Shown here in pieces: positions 44,506 to 56,314 of a DNA stretch of 64,000 bases. Position 1 is the first letter of the stretch. Each line of letters begins with the position of its first letter. Position numbers and translations under genes: made by a program. Where the stretch lies: assembly GCA_037953625.1 (NCBI GenBank), contig CM075656.1:71567001-71631000 (forward strand). Direction: 5' to 3'. The notes beneath the pieces were generated by a model, which saw nothing but the letters and a program-made list of their open reading frames with translations, was not told the origin of the DNA and made no database searches. Source of the stretch: Crotalaria pallida. Lineage: Eukaryota; Streptophyta; Magnoliopsida; Fabales; Fabaceae.

Positions 44506-47500
44506 TTATTGATCATCGTGGACTATGAAGTTGAGTCTTCTAAGCCATACAGAATGAAGGATCATGTGGAACACATCATATCTCTTAGGAGGACTATGTA
44601 CCTCAAAATGTCTCCTAATTTGACCTACTCTTCTCTGCATTCTTATATACTGCCTAGGAGAAATGCTCATTAGAATTTCCTTCAACTTAGGAATGTCCTT
44701 CACTGGAACCTCAATTGAGAAAGATTTCCAATTCAAAACATCGCTGAATGGAGGGACATAATGGTCAGAAATAAGCACTGGGACACAACCTGTGTAGATT
44801 GCCTCCACTATCCTAGGACTTGCTACCTCGTACCCACTAGGACAAAGGCAGAACTTGCTATTCCTCAACATATCATAGTAGGACATTTCCTTAGGAAGGT
44901 ACTTATAAACTTGAATGTCTTGATCCTTGTTTTCCCAATGCTCAAGGAGAATAGGCCTGATGGGGCCATGGACCCCTCCAGCATAGAAAGCCAAAAGTGA
45001 ACGCCTAGATGGTGATGGACCACCAATGAAACCATTTATTGAACCCGTTTGGAGATTCACTTCTGGTAATGATACATCCTTTGATGGATTGAATCCTTCA
45101 GAGGTGTTAGCATTGCAAAGCACTCGAATCGAATTTTTGTACAAGTTAGGAACTGAAGCTGTAGTCTCAGGCCCCTGAAACACACAAGAAAATGTAAATT
45201 GAAGAATATATGTTAAGAATTTTCAAGTGCGGGTTACATTGTAGTCTGTCTTATATTAGTTCTTGAATGATAGAAATTACTCTCAAGATTCTTGAAAGTG
45301 GGTTGTTCAAAATAGTCTCTAATTTTCTTAACTAGTGAACATTGAAGGACTAATTTGAACAATTGCATTTTCAATAATTTCTATCACTAGGAGACTAATA
45401 TTTGACTAAGTTGAACATTTTCCCAACATTAGCATATCTCTTAGTAATAGTTCCTCTTAAAATTTGAATGTTAGCATTGTGAAAAAGTGAATTTATTTAC
45501 CCAGTCATGGCAAGAAAGCATGAAATGATCTGCTCCAAGGCTTCGGTTCCAGAAGGGATATCTTCCTGCTATGACATCGACATAGTCCACGACAGTTTTT
45601 CTTATGGGGCCAAAATCATGAGAATCACGCACATAGACAAATTGAACCATCATTGCTACACTAAAGGGAAGGAAATACACATGTGCTTTCTCGGGGTCCC
45701 TTGTTCGGAATCGGTCATTCATCTCAATAGCATGGATGAAATTGCCTTCCATGGAGTATATGCTCTTGCATGGTCCGTTGTGGAAAACGGGAGGCTCCCC
45801 TTCTTCGTAGACAAACACTTTGAACTTCTTCTCCATTTCTATGTAACTCCTGTCATAACAATTTTGCAAAGATGAAATGAGTCATGAGTGAACTACATTA
45901 AATCATTAAACAGTAAATAGAGCTCAAAAAGTACAAGGTTCTCTAATTTATACACGTAACAATATCATTCTTCATCTCCTTTGCTTATGGTACTGAAAAT
46001 TTGGTCTTGCCCATGTCAACATTCTTGATTGATTGAAAACTAAAATAATATTGCGGATTATAAACCATACTTAGAGTCAAATATTGAACAACGGAAAACT
46101 TGACGTTATGGTACCGGATAGCAGTTCAATAGATAAGAAAGCATGGATACCGCAGGAGACACGACAAAAGAATTATAAAATGATAAAGATGGCAATGAAT
46201 GCCTAAAACGGATATGAACATGATACATATGTGACGCAACACAATAGGTAGAAAACATAGCAGTCCACCATTTACCTGTGGAATGCTTTAGCATTATGAT
46301 ACATTGGTCCTACTGGGACATAGTCTATATCTTGGGTTTGATTCCCATTTCTTGCTTCTCTAATTGCAGCTCGAGCTTGTCGTAGACTAGCTTCGGTTCT
46401 ATCTAGGATGCTAAACTTTCTTTGCTGCCTCAGTGTCACTAGAGGAACATAAGATTCATTCACAGGAGTCGCGTTGGGCCAAATTGTGGAGACATTGAGA
46501 ATTTCTTCACTCTTATTCTGTTAATAAGACAACGAGTCAACATATGTATATGTTCACAAATGATAAGATTTAAATTTCAATTATATGGTTTATAAAATTA
46601 TCTACATAAAAAACCACTTCTGATAACACTATTCAACAGCAAAAAAGGGTAATCAATATTTTTGTCCAAAATCTGTAGTTCATTCCTATATATGGTTGGT
46701 AGGATAAGGTAACGGTTACAATTAAGGTAACATCCTAGTTGATACTACATCATACGAGTACTGTACTGTCTACAGCACTTTGCATTAGATCCGATCCTTC
46801 CATTTCAGTATTTCACAATGCCAAATTGCCTCGAAAAGATGAATAAAATAATGCTAGTAGATAGATAGATAGATAGATAGATATAAAGCACTAGTGTTAA
46901 ATGAAAATCCATATTTGATATATGAACAAACATCTGGCTTGTTTTATATGAAAAAACAATAAAATAAAGATTTATTTTATCTTTTCTACATATAAGACAA
47001 GTCACATGTTTGACATATAGATATTCAGATAACATTTTTTATAGCAAAATACTAATACTAACAATTTTAAGGTAAATACAAACAAGTGCTAGCACGACAT
47101 TTGTTAATGAACTAAATGCATTGAAAAATTATTGGAAAGTATAATTTTTTTATGTTTTCAAAAAATGTAATAATAGAAAATTGTAATGTTTTTTTTTTTT
47201 TTTTTCATACAAGGCCCTAATTTTAAATTACTTGTGATGGCATGGGGAAACTTGCAAACTTCCATTTTATAGTTTCGTTAACAAACAACTGAAATTTAGA
47301 TTCGTGGTATTCACCAAAAACTAAATAAAAATGTAGATAGGTGACGCCATAAATTATGTAACATTGTTTATTACTCTTTTTTGTTTTATTTATAGGTCAT
47401 ATTTAAATATTACATATATAGAGGAAAATAGATATATTTATTGAAACTTTAAAAAAAATGCTTTAACATTTGAAATTTTACCTCTTAATCTGCATAGGAA

Positions 47501-48955
47501 AATCCATAAATGTAATACAGTATTTCCCATTAATAAACAAATGACAAATAAAATAAAAGAGCAATAAATGACTTATAGAAAATACAAAGTGATTTATAAA
47601 TAAGATAATAGAGTTCTTCTAGATGGTAACTTATAAATAGGAATGAAGGGAGTATTATAGAGATATTATAATTAGAATATTAGACAAATTAAAAGGAAAT
47701 TAAAGCAAAGCAATATGATTTAAATTCATCAGCTCCTCATCAAATTTTATTCTCGTCATCCCTATTATTCTCAGAATTATGCATGAAAAAATTAATGGGA
47801 ATTTTTTTTCCAGATATTAATTAAGTGGGAAATTAATCAAAGAAAACATGCAATACTGGCTTTAACTACATTCTTCCGTTCTTGAATATAATAATCATCT
47901 AAATGATTATTTCAACACGGAAGCTTCTATAAAACTTTATTATTCAACCCCTGTGATACACCGATACCGATCACTTAAAAAATTAAAAATCTTAAACTTC
48001 GGTTTTTTATACTATCCTTATTTCACCTCCATACTTGAGACTATAATTAAAGAGCTAACTTTTCCATGCATATGAATTAAAGCTAATACCATATGCTTAA
48101 AAGACCCAAGCTTATGTCAATCAGACTAACGCTAATTGGTTAAACATAAGGGTCAATTAGAGGAGAAATTATTACATAGTCAATAGTAATGATAAGTTCA
48201 AATCATTAATATGGAGTCAATTTTAACTCATTAATCCATGAAGAATTATTGATATGGAATTTGTCCAAGACCACGCAATAATTTCCCCGGTTAGAATTGA
48301 AAGGAAAAAAATTGCAGTACCTCCTATTCTTATTGTAGAATATACTTAATCGAATTAAGTGTATTAAAAAAATAGTTAGTTTAATGAATTTCATAAGAAT
48401 ATATTAATATAACATTGCAATTTTATTCTCTGTTTTTTTTTAATTCACACTTATTAGTGAAAAAAAATATATAAATAATCAAAACATTTAATAAGATAAA
48501 AAAAAACAATAAATCATGCAAAGAAAATATAAAATCACTTATAATCAAGGGAAAAAAAATCTTCTGGAATATGGCATAAGGACATGAGGAAGTAACAAAA
48601 TAAAATAAGGTCTTACTCTTTTAGAAAGTTGAAGTGTTTGTATGGCTTGAATGGGAAGTATTGGAGCAGAGGTGTGATTGAAAGAAGTGTCATCAGAGAT
48701 AACATTCTCTTCTTCCTTGGCATGAGCATCCACAGCCACCACCACCAACCCTTCTCCTCTTTGTTTCAAATCAGATATTGAAGAAAGAGCTGCACCCCCA
48801 CCACCACTAGCTGAGTTAGAAGAAGGAACAGAGTTCACCATAAAAGACCCACTTGATGCATTAGGACCCATCACAAAAACAAACACACCAACTAGTATAA
48901 GAGGCACCATGAACAACAAGAGCCTCATGGATGAAGAAGACCCTGAACCCCTCAT
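44506..48955 (-). CDS. exostosin-family (GT47) glycosyltransferase, four exons
   Basis: Probable Golgi type II membrane glycosyltransferase acting on cell-wall or arabinogalactan glycans; acceptor unknown. Coding exons 48617-48955, 46276-46517, 45501-45849 and 44506-45174 with GT/AG borders join in frame to 532 residues, the family's normal size. Residues about 10-29 form the signal anchor (LLLFMVPLILVGVFVFVMG). A low-complexity stem follows, then the region YHNAKAFHRSYIEMEKKFKV at the start of the exostosin domain. The nucleotide-sugar-binding half carries SKFCLCPSGYEVASPRIVEA and the motif YTGCVPVLISDHYVPPFSDV. From memory the closest match is probable glycosyltransferase At5g03795, next to LMI1 (At5g03790), in keeping with the HD-Zip exon in this window. 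MITEs lie in intron 1; the frame is undamaged. Confidence 0.94.
46858..46883. repeat. (GATA)n microsatellite in exostosin intron 1
   Basis: About six tandem GATA units inside intron 1. Confidence 0.9.
47372..47654. mobile_element. MITE in exostosin intron 1, first
   Basis: Left end TACTCTTTTTTGTTTTATTT and right end (minus strand) TACTCCCTTCATTCCTATTT are inverted, with 'ataggtcat' and 'ataagttac' just inside. About 283 bp. Confidence 0.65.
48318..48594. mobile_element. MITE in exostosin intron 1, second
   Basis: Begins TACCTCCTATTCTTATTGTA and shares 'gaatatacttaatcgaatta' and 'aatatattaatataacatt' with the family at 1462-1759. The right end is near 48594 ('gaggaagta'). It lies about 22 bp from exon 1 and so close to the splice donor. 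Confidence 0.65.
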
Positions 48956-49160
48956 TTTGTTGGGTTCCTTTCTATTTCTCTATATCAACTTTCTACCTAC
49001 ACACACAGTGTTCACAAACGCATGCTTCTAAGAGAGGGGAAAAACAACAGAGAAAAGGATTAAAAACAGAGGATTGAAAACAGAGTGGTTTGCAGGGGAA
49101 GGAGAAGTGTTGGTTATAAATGGTTGAGAGTATTCTTCACCTCTGCCCTTAAATTTGCAT
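48956..49160 (-). promoter_or_regulatory. 5' leader and core promoter of exostosin gene
   Basis: On the minus strand a TATA-like CCATTTATAACC lies near 49112-49123, about 160 bp upstream of the ATG. It is followed by a leader containing 'ctctgttttcaatcctctg' and adenine-rich tracts. Assignment is by position only. Confidence 0.45.
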
Positions 49161-49848
49161 GCAACTTTTTGGATTCACGGTTTTACCCTTTTCCTTTATG
49201 ATTTTTGCCAACAACTCACCGATTCACTTATTTAATGGCTTCCTTACTTGAGACTTGGACTTTCTATTTTTCTTTTTTAATTTTTATTTTCTGAGTGAGC
49301 TAGTAGGTCGTCTTGGTCACCACGTGTCGTTTTGATACTTCATTTGACTAAAGACGTGTCGTTTTGGGGGCTGAAGGTAACACACAAAAGGGAAGGGTAA
49401 CTTATTATGCCATCAATATCAATATCAATATCAAGATTTGTTTCGAGTCATTCGTTTAAGGTTATCGATCTCACGTAATAGTCTTTCAGTGATTTAGGAT
49501 TTTTTTAGAAGGATTACAACTAATCTCCTTCAACTTCAAAAATTGGATCACAAGCTAACAATAGTTCGCAGTTCGCACGAGCTTGGACAAAGGTGGTCAA
49601 CATACGAATAACAAAATTTAATTATGAAATATATCTTAAATATATCTTCCATAGATAATGACAAAATTGATGAAAATATATGATAGATTTATCTTAATAA
49701 TTATGAGATAATAAAAAAAAATATATCATTTATTTATAAAATTATCTATAATAAATAATTCAATCTTCCAAAAAAAATAAAAGATAAAGGAAAATTAATC
49801 TTAAATATAGAAGATTTATCTCTAAGAAAATACAGGATTCATAAAGAT

Positions 49849-50445
49849 CAATGTTGTCAAACTCGCGAGTTTACGTAAACTCGTAAGGCCAAGGTAAACT
49901 CGACTCGTAAACTCGTACGAGTTTACCTCGAGTCCACTTATTTTAAAATTAACCTATAGATAACTTTCATAGTTTCCATTTCATAGTTTTTACTCTAAAA
50001 ATTAAACATAAATATTTAAATGTTGCTATAGCATATAAAAACCCAAAAAACAATATTAGCAAACCAACTTAACAACAACCAAATATGATGGTTTTATGAT
50101 TTAAGTGGTTAGTTAAGTAAAAATAGTGGTTATAGTGTTATTTTAGTGAAAATATCGTTCAAAGATTGATCAGTATCCTCTTTGTTAACCGTTGGATCGT
50201 GCTCAAATTTTTATATACGCTTCCTAACTCGTTTATCTTGACATCTCACGGTGAAAATTTTGTTTTGAGAAGTAAAAGTTCAAGAAAATTCAAATATCCG
50301 TAAGGTCACTGTTGTTTACCCGAGTTTGCACGAGTTTACCCGAGTTTAGTGGGAAGCGAGTTTGCATGCGAGTTGACTCGATTCTATGGGTAGGATCGTA
50401 AACTCGTACGAGTTTACGAGTTAACTCGCGAGTTTGACAACCTTG
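49849..50445. mobile_element. TIR element with 8-bp TSD and ACTCGTACGAGT palindromes
   Basis: Perfect duplication ATAAAGAT at 49841-49848 and 50446-50453. The ends CAATGTTGTCAAACTCGCGA and, on the minus strand, CAAGGTTGTCAAACTCGCGA are inverted for about 25 bp and continue into repeated 'aaactcgtacgagttta' palindromes on both sides. Interior AT-rich and non-coding. The 8-bp duplication suggests the hAT superfamily. Confidence 0.82.
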
Positions 50446-50451
50446 ATAAAG

Positions 50452-50454
<3 letters not shown>

Positions 50455-50510
<56 letters not shown>
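50455..50510. repeat. (TA)n microsatellite
   Basis: About 27 TA units directly after the target duplication of the preceding element. Confidence 0.95.
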
Positions 50511-50515
<5 letters not shown>

Positions 50516-53274
50516 CAATGCAAGGAGCTGTGAGACATCCATACAGAAATACACAAAAGTATCTAAATAAACTCAATACACATACTTTGAACTATATGCA
50601 CTATATAGCATTAAAGACACGAAGTTTTACTTTCGATAGAGAACATCCTCTTTACCTCCACCTGAATATCTCAATAAGCAACAGTATTATATTCTTGTTG
50701 TCAAGATGAAGGTGGTAGTTATATAGTTCAAACAGCTACTTAGAATCAAGAGTCCATTCTTCACAAGAACCTTCATCCTTAACAATGGACCTCTGTCCAA
50801 CTTGATATAACAAACTTTATAGATTATCCTATTACATTACTCCTAATTTAGTCAGCAAAAATGTGACCAACATGTATTAAAATGGAATTTCGTTGATACT
50901 ATTTTGAATTTGATAGCTAATATTTGTCAAATTAGTTTTTCAAGAAACATTTAAAAATAATTAATAGTTAAAACACACTTTGAATAAGGTACTTAAGAAA
51001 AAGGAAAATGATTAATTTACAATTTTTTCGGTTTTATATACAAAACTTTTTTTAAAAAAAAGATTGGTCTTATTTATAAGATTTTATTCCAATTTTTAAT
51101 AATATTTAATTATTATTTTTTCTTAAAATATCACGATTAAGTCAACTTTTTTTATAATTCTAATAATAATTATAGAAATAATTTTGATAAAAAATATATT
51201 AAATGTTTATATTATAACATTAGTAATAACATTAACTTATTTTTTATAGGGGTAATTTTTTTTTAAAAAAAAAAAGCTTTAAATACATGATGACATGAAA
51301 AATATAAGACATAGTACTAGTAATATTTAATTTTATCATTGTACATTATTATAAAATGACGTACATATAACTACCGTGCACGGTGTATCGACTATTGAGC
51401 ATTATTCCTTTTATTTTTGTTGCTGACTTCTTCGATAGTTGTAATTAATTTGATTTTTTAATTTGTATTTTTTATTTTTTAAATATTAATTTTGTATTTT
51501 CATTATATTCTATTATAATAATAAAGGATCATATTATAAAAACCTTAATCACTGTTGTACTCTTTTTGTTCTTAGATGTGTCACATGTTATATTTAATTA
51601 CTTTTCATATTTATGTATGAATGTATGTTAAGAATATTATCTATATTTTAATTTACCATGAATTTTACACACTAGTGATGCCCCTCATCTCTTTCCTATC
51701 CTCAATTTCTTGCAATATTTTAATATCTCCTTGATCAAAGTAAAAACGTTCCTAAATAGGAACAAAAGCCAAATAAGAACAAAAATGGACCAACTGAAGC
51801 TTAAAAACCGTGGTAAAAATGATTTATTCCGATCAACATAAAAGTCTAACCATATTGCATTGTCAAATAACCCATGCCATGAACATTCCTAACTTGAGAG
51901 GAATGTTCTTCTCACTCTATAGATACTCTGAAAACCAAAGTTTTTTTATAAAAAAAAATATATTCAAAAACAGAAAGAGTAATTAACTGTTTTGTAAATC
52001 TAACACAAGATCAATAAAAGAAAATAAAAATAAAAATAAATCGAACCCCGATTATTTGCCTCTTAGGCTCTCACGCATGCCACCTCAAATTTATTTTATC
52101 AGCGGGAGAAACAGGCCAAGTGGATCAGTGGATGGCAAGATTTTCCATTTTTAAAGCTTCCAATTCTCAGCAATAACTTCGCTGTTTTATCCAAGATTGG
52201 CATCCAAGGTTTTGCTTTATTTTTCTAGTAAAAACTGGGGTGGAGTTGCATAATTTATTCAGGGCTGCGTTAATAAATGTCCTTATGACAATCTTAAAGG
52301 AATACATCAAATAAAGTAACTTATTATTAAAAAATTAAATCCAACACTTTTTGATATATAAAATACATCATTTTTCTATATAAAATTACTTTTTCTATCT
52401 TCTTAAACGATGTGTTAAGAGCACTTGTTAAAATTTCTCATTTATTTATTTATATATCATTGAAGTGAGTGAAAAAAAAACCAAGGAATTTGAATTTAAG
52501 AGAAAGGGTTATGCAATAATAAATGTAGAAAAAACAGAAAAGAAATGACATTCAAATGTTTTTTATTTACAAAATTGTTGTATGAATAATATTATTTGTA
52601 TATCCAGAATAACAGCTGGACTAATATTTGTCGTCTATGTTTTACTTATATGCAAAAACAAGACATATATTGATCCAGATGTCAATTCAACTCTTGACGT
52701 AGGAATAATATTATTGTTTTTGAAAATATGAACCGAAGCCGAAGCATATGCATATGTCAGCTTGTTTGGAATGACCGAATGAGTGTTTAAGTAACACTTG
52801 ACTTTTGTTAAACGGGGTACGTAAAAGATGAATTTCATACTTTATGCGGCAGAACAGAATCATGTCTTATTTCGGCGTTGCACCCGTAAAAATAGCAAAT
52901 GTTATTTTTACAATTAACTTGTAAGAAATTTTAGTTGTTATTTAGTTTTGTAGTGAATTTTTTAGGTGCCTGTAAAAATAAAAAAATTAAAAGTAAGTGA
53001 AAAATAAAAATAATTTAATTTGTTCGTTGCAAGTGGAGTGAAAAAATTTTAGATGTACAAAAGAACACAACTATATAAAAAATAGTGATAGTAATATTTC
53101 GCTTTCAAACTTCAAAGAAACAAACGTACTTTACTTAAACAAATGATATGAAAACTTTTAATAGAAATTGTTAAATGAAAGGGAAAACATCATATTAGAT
53201 CACCTAATGTCTGCTTGTAATTAATATGTAAGCACTCCTTGTGCTTTGGCATCTTATAGAAATAAAAAATATAG
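50511..53274. other. intergenic, AT-rich, no recognised gene
   Basis: Poly-A/T-rich spacer. A possible eroded MITE lies around 51020-51340 ('ggttttatatacaaaact' and 'tataagacatag'), but its ends are not convincing. Nothing protein-like on either strand. Confidence 0.45.
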
Positions 53275-53283
53275 TAAAAAAAA

Positions 53284-54111
53284 GGCAAAACGACTCGTTT
53301 AATCCCTTAAGTTATTTATTTGTTCTAAAGTGGTTCTTTAAGTTTTTTTTTAAAGTGGCCCCTCAAGTTTAATAAGTTATCACCGTTAGTCCTTCCGTCA
53401 ATTTTTCCGTTATCTTCTTCCTCCGGTCATCTTCTCCGACGAGCTTCATATTTTCCGACGAAAATTCTGGCCACACTTGATTTTTTTTATTTCTCTCTCC
53501 TTCTCCTTTTTCTTCCTCTTCTACGTGCAGCGCGACAAGCTCGTTGGATGGAAGTGCTCGCCTACATCGAAGGCAACGACGTCGACGGCGAGAGTCACCA
53601 TTAGCAACGGCGGCAAGCATGGAGGAGTTTTGGAGGCTGGAGTTTCTTCACCGGCGTTGGGTTCGACGGTCTTCCAAATGGGCGCTAGCTGCGGCGGTTC
53701 CTTCCATGTGCAGCAGCGAAGAAGAACAAGCCACGTTAGCAGTGGCTGTGACATAATTGATTGCGGCGGTGAGGGAGATAAGAAGACGGTTCAGTATGAA
53801 GGAGCTGGAATAGAGGAGCCGAGCTTGCTGCCGCTGCACGCCGGTTTTGATTGGAAGAGGAGGAGGAGGAGCGGGCGAAGTAGGAGGAGAGAGAAAAAAA
53901 AGATAAAAAATCATGTGTGGCTGGAATTTTCGCCGGAATATATTAAGCTCGCCGAAGAAGGTGATCGGAGGAAGAAGATAATGGAAAAATTGACGGAAGG
54001 ACTAACGGTGATAACTTATTAAAACTTGAGGGACCACTTTAAAACAAAAAAACTTAAGGGACCACGTTAGAAAAAATAAATAACTTAAGGGACCAAACGA
54101 GCAGTTTTGCC
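53284..54111. mobile_element. Mutator-like element, 9-bp TSD, GC-rich interior
   Basis: The duplication TAAAAAAAA flanks it at 53275-53283 and 54112-54120. Long inverted repeats (about 190 bp) start GGCAAAACGACTCGTTTAAT on the left and GGCAAAACTGCTCGTTTGGT on the right (minus strand), passing through 'aataagttatcaccgttagt'. The GC-rich middle (about 53520-53890) holds a plus-strand frame open from 53477 to 54022, but this frame includes both inverted repeats and reads as low-complexity Ser/Gly/Arg. I call no gene. Long TIRs and a 9-bp duplication fit a MULE. Confidence 0.85.
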
Positions 54112-54120
54112 TAAAAAAAA

Positions 54121-54505
54121 TGAAAAACCTCCTTAGCTTGTGCTTTGGTTAATTCATTTCTTTTTTTGCTGAGAAAAAAAAAGTACACTTGGTGATAATA
54201 ATTATTTTGATAATAATGTTGCTTAAGAGGTACACTTGGTAGACACGGCATTGCATTATGAAGTATTTTGTTCAACGTTAATTATAAAATTACAAAAAAA
54301 ATGTACGTATATGATATAAAGAACGACATTATTGAAGAGAATTTTAGTCACTTGATGACGATAGGCGATGGCTTATAAATTAAATACACTATTAAATAAT
54401 TTTATGATTAATGATGGAAAATGTCAAACCATATATATAGTTTGTACTTGTTATTAGATGATTTTGAGAGATGATGAAATACTTCTTTCAACAACAAGAA
54501 AACAC

Positions 54506-54562
<57 letters not shown>

Positions 54563-54857
54563 GACGACATGCATGCCATATGTGTGTAGTTTAATTTAAT
54601 ATGATAACTTTTTCTGGTAAGTCATACAATATTTTCTGGGTTATGTAAAAATATGCCTAGGATTTCCACCTTAATTTCATGTAATCATTTGTTAATTTGA
54701 CTATTTGCAACTTACACCTGTGCAGTTTTTTGGCACTCTTCATCATAATATATGGTTCCAAAAGCATATATCTATCCACGTGAAAAGGATAAAATATAAC
54801 GGCAGTACCAGCTTCACGAATTTGCAAGATAAAATAAGAGTACTAGAATATATTTTA
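54121..54857. other. intergenic with (ATT)n microsatellite
   Basis: The ATT repeat at about 54507-54561 has roughly 18 units. The rest is AT-rich DNA without recognisable genes. Confidence 0.6.
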
Positions 54858-55275
54858 GGGTGTTACTAACATGCAATCAAAAATTGAATGGTTGTTATGC
54901 AACCCATTGTTAAACTAATAAAATTTTTTCATCTAAGACATATATGACACATCATTACTTAAATTAGTCAAAATTAAGTTTTGTAATTTAGTCCAACATA
55001 AAAATTAAATTAAGTTGTGCTCATTAGAACCACCAGCAGCATACTTTGATTTTTTTTTAATAATGTTTTTTAAAATTAAAACTTATAATTTATCTATAGG
55101 TACAAAGGACTAAAATTTTAATTTACTATTTAAGTTGGACCAAATTGCAAAAAATTAAATTTGACTACTTCAAATGATGACATGACACAGATAAATTAAA
55201 TGACAACTTTCTATTGGTTTAAGAGAAAATTGCATGACAACACTCCAATTTTGAATTGCATATTAGAAATCTCCT
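54858..55275. mobile_element. foldback element family, copy 1
   Basis: Almost palindromic: left blocks 'actaacatgcaatcaaaaat', 'atgacacatcat', 'tttagtccaacataaaaa' are matched in inverted order by 'tttaagttggaccaaattg', 'gatgacatgacac', 'aattttgaattgcatatta'. The same blocks occur in the copy at 57886-58478. Confidence 0.7.
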
Positions 55276-56161
55276 AAATGTTATTTGAACCCAAAAATAA
55301 GACAGAATATCAATCATTTGACTCACCTTGATTTTTTATTTTACTTACTTTTTTATAAATATGCTGGCGTCCGGACAAAAATCATAAAGCCAAACGGGAC
55401 GGCCTTTTTGTTTCATACTCCGTTTTGAACATTTTGGATTAATTTTAGTTACATGTGACGTCTATGTGAGGCCATGAAGGTCCAACCAAAAAAATATTTC
55501 CAAGTTCATTTTTTGTTACTAGAGATTTAATTAACAAGTTTGGAGATAGAGAAAGATGCAATTGAGTAATATTAAAATGTTAGTGTTATAGCAAAACATT
55601 TATACTTTTATCGAAGATGGAGTTTGATTGAGAAGATTCCTATATTCATTCACCATCTCGTATTCTTTGATGTAACCTCATCTTTTCATGGATTGAATGA
55701 GTTAGCAGAGTTACTAAAGTTTTTAATAAAAGAAAATGGGAGTGTTATATTAGTAAAAAGGTAAGTACATATTCGTTCACGTGGAAAAAAGTGTTATTGT
55801 GGTTTTACTTAGCTTGTTGATTGAGTCACATGGTTTTCCTTCAAAGAAAACAACGTTTTTGCGGTGTGGGTCTGAGTACAACTACTCCAATTCCTTTCAT
55901 TGTAGATCTATAAACACCGTACGTCTCTCATTATTTCATTACTCAACGCAACCGTAACGGCACCGCAGCACAGAGTTAAAGCTCTCTAACCGAGTATTCA
56001 TGGAGATTTAATAACATTAAGAATAGTTTTTTATTTGGTAAATCTATATTTAAAAATATATAATTTATAAATGTTAGATGTAATCTAATATAAATTTCTT
56101 AAAATATGCCCTAAAATATATATCAGAAAAATCTTATTATTATTAAGAATAAGGTCATCGA
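55276..56161. other. intergenic; possible orphan promoter/leader at 55900-55990
   Basis: A TATA-like TCTATAAACACC (near 55906) is followed by a more GC-balanced, leader-like stretch with 'cgcaaccgtaacggcaccgc' and then ATGGAGATT-TAA. It may be the relic of a gene 5' end whose body is lost. Evidence is weak. The rest is AT-rich spacer. Confidence 0.25.
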
Positions 56162-56300
56162 AGTCAAGTGGTAGCTCACTTAGTTTGGTTCCTTAACCAA
56201 CTGAATTCGAGTTCGAGTCTTGTGTATGGAGCAACACCCGCTTAATGCGAGCTCAGTTGAGTCGAACCGAATATGATCTTATAAATAGAATTAAAAAAAA
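56162..56300 (+). mobile_element. tRNA-derived SINE with 14-bp TSD
   Basis: Perfect duplication AATAAGGTCATCGA at 56148-56161 and 56301-56314. The 139-bp insert begins with a box A-like AAGTGGTAGCTCA and box B-like GAGTTCGAGTC, correctly spaced, and ends with TTAAAAAAAA. It belongs to a different SINE family from the copies at 6796 and 26840. Confidence 0.88.
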
Positions 56301-56314
56301 AATAAGGTCATCGA

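Noticed and set aside
53477..54022. 181-codon plus-strand open frame as a gene
   Set aside because: It runs through both inverted repeats of a transposable element and shows low-complexity composition with no recognisable domain.
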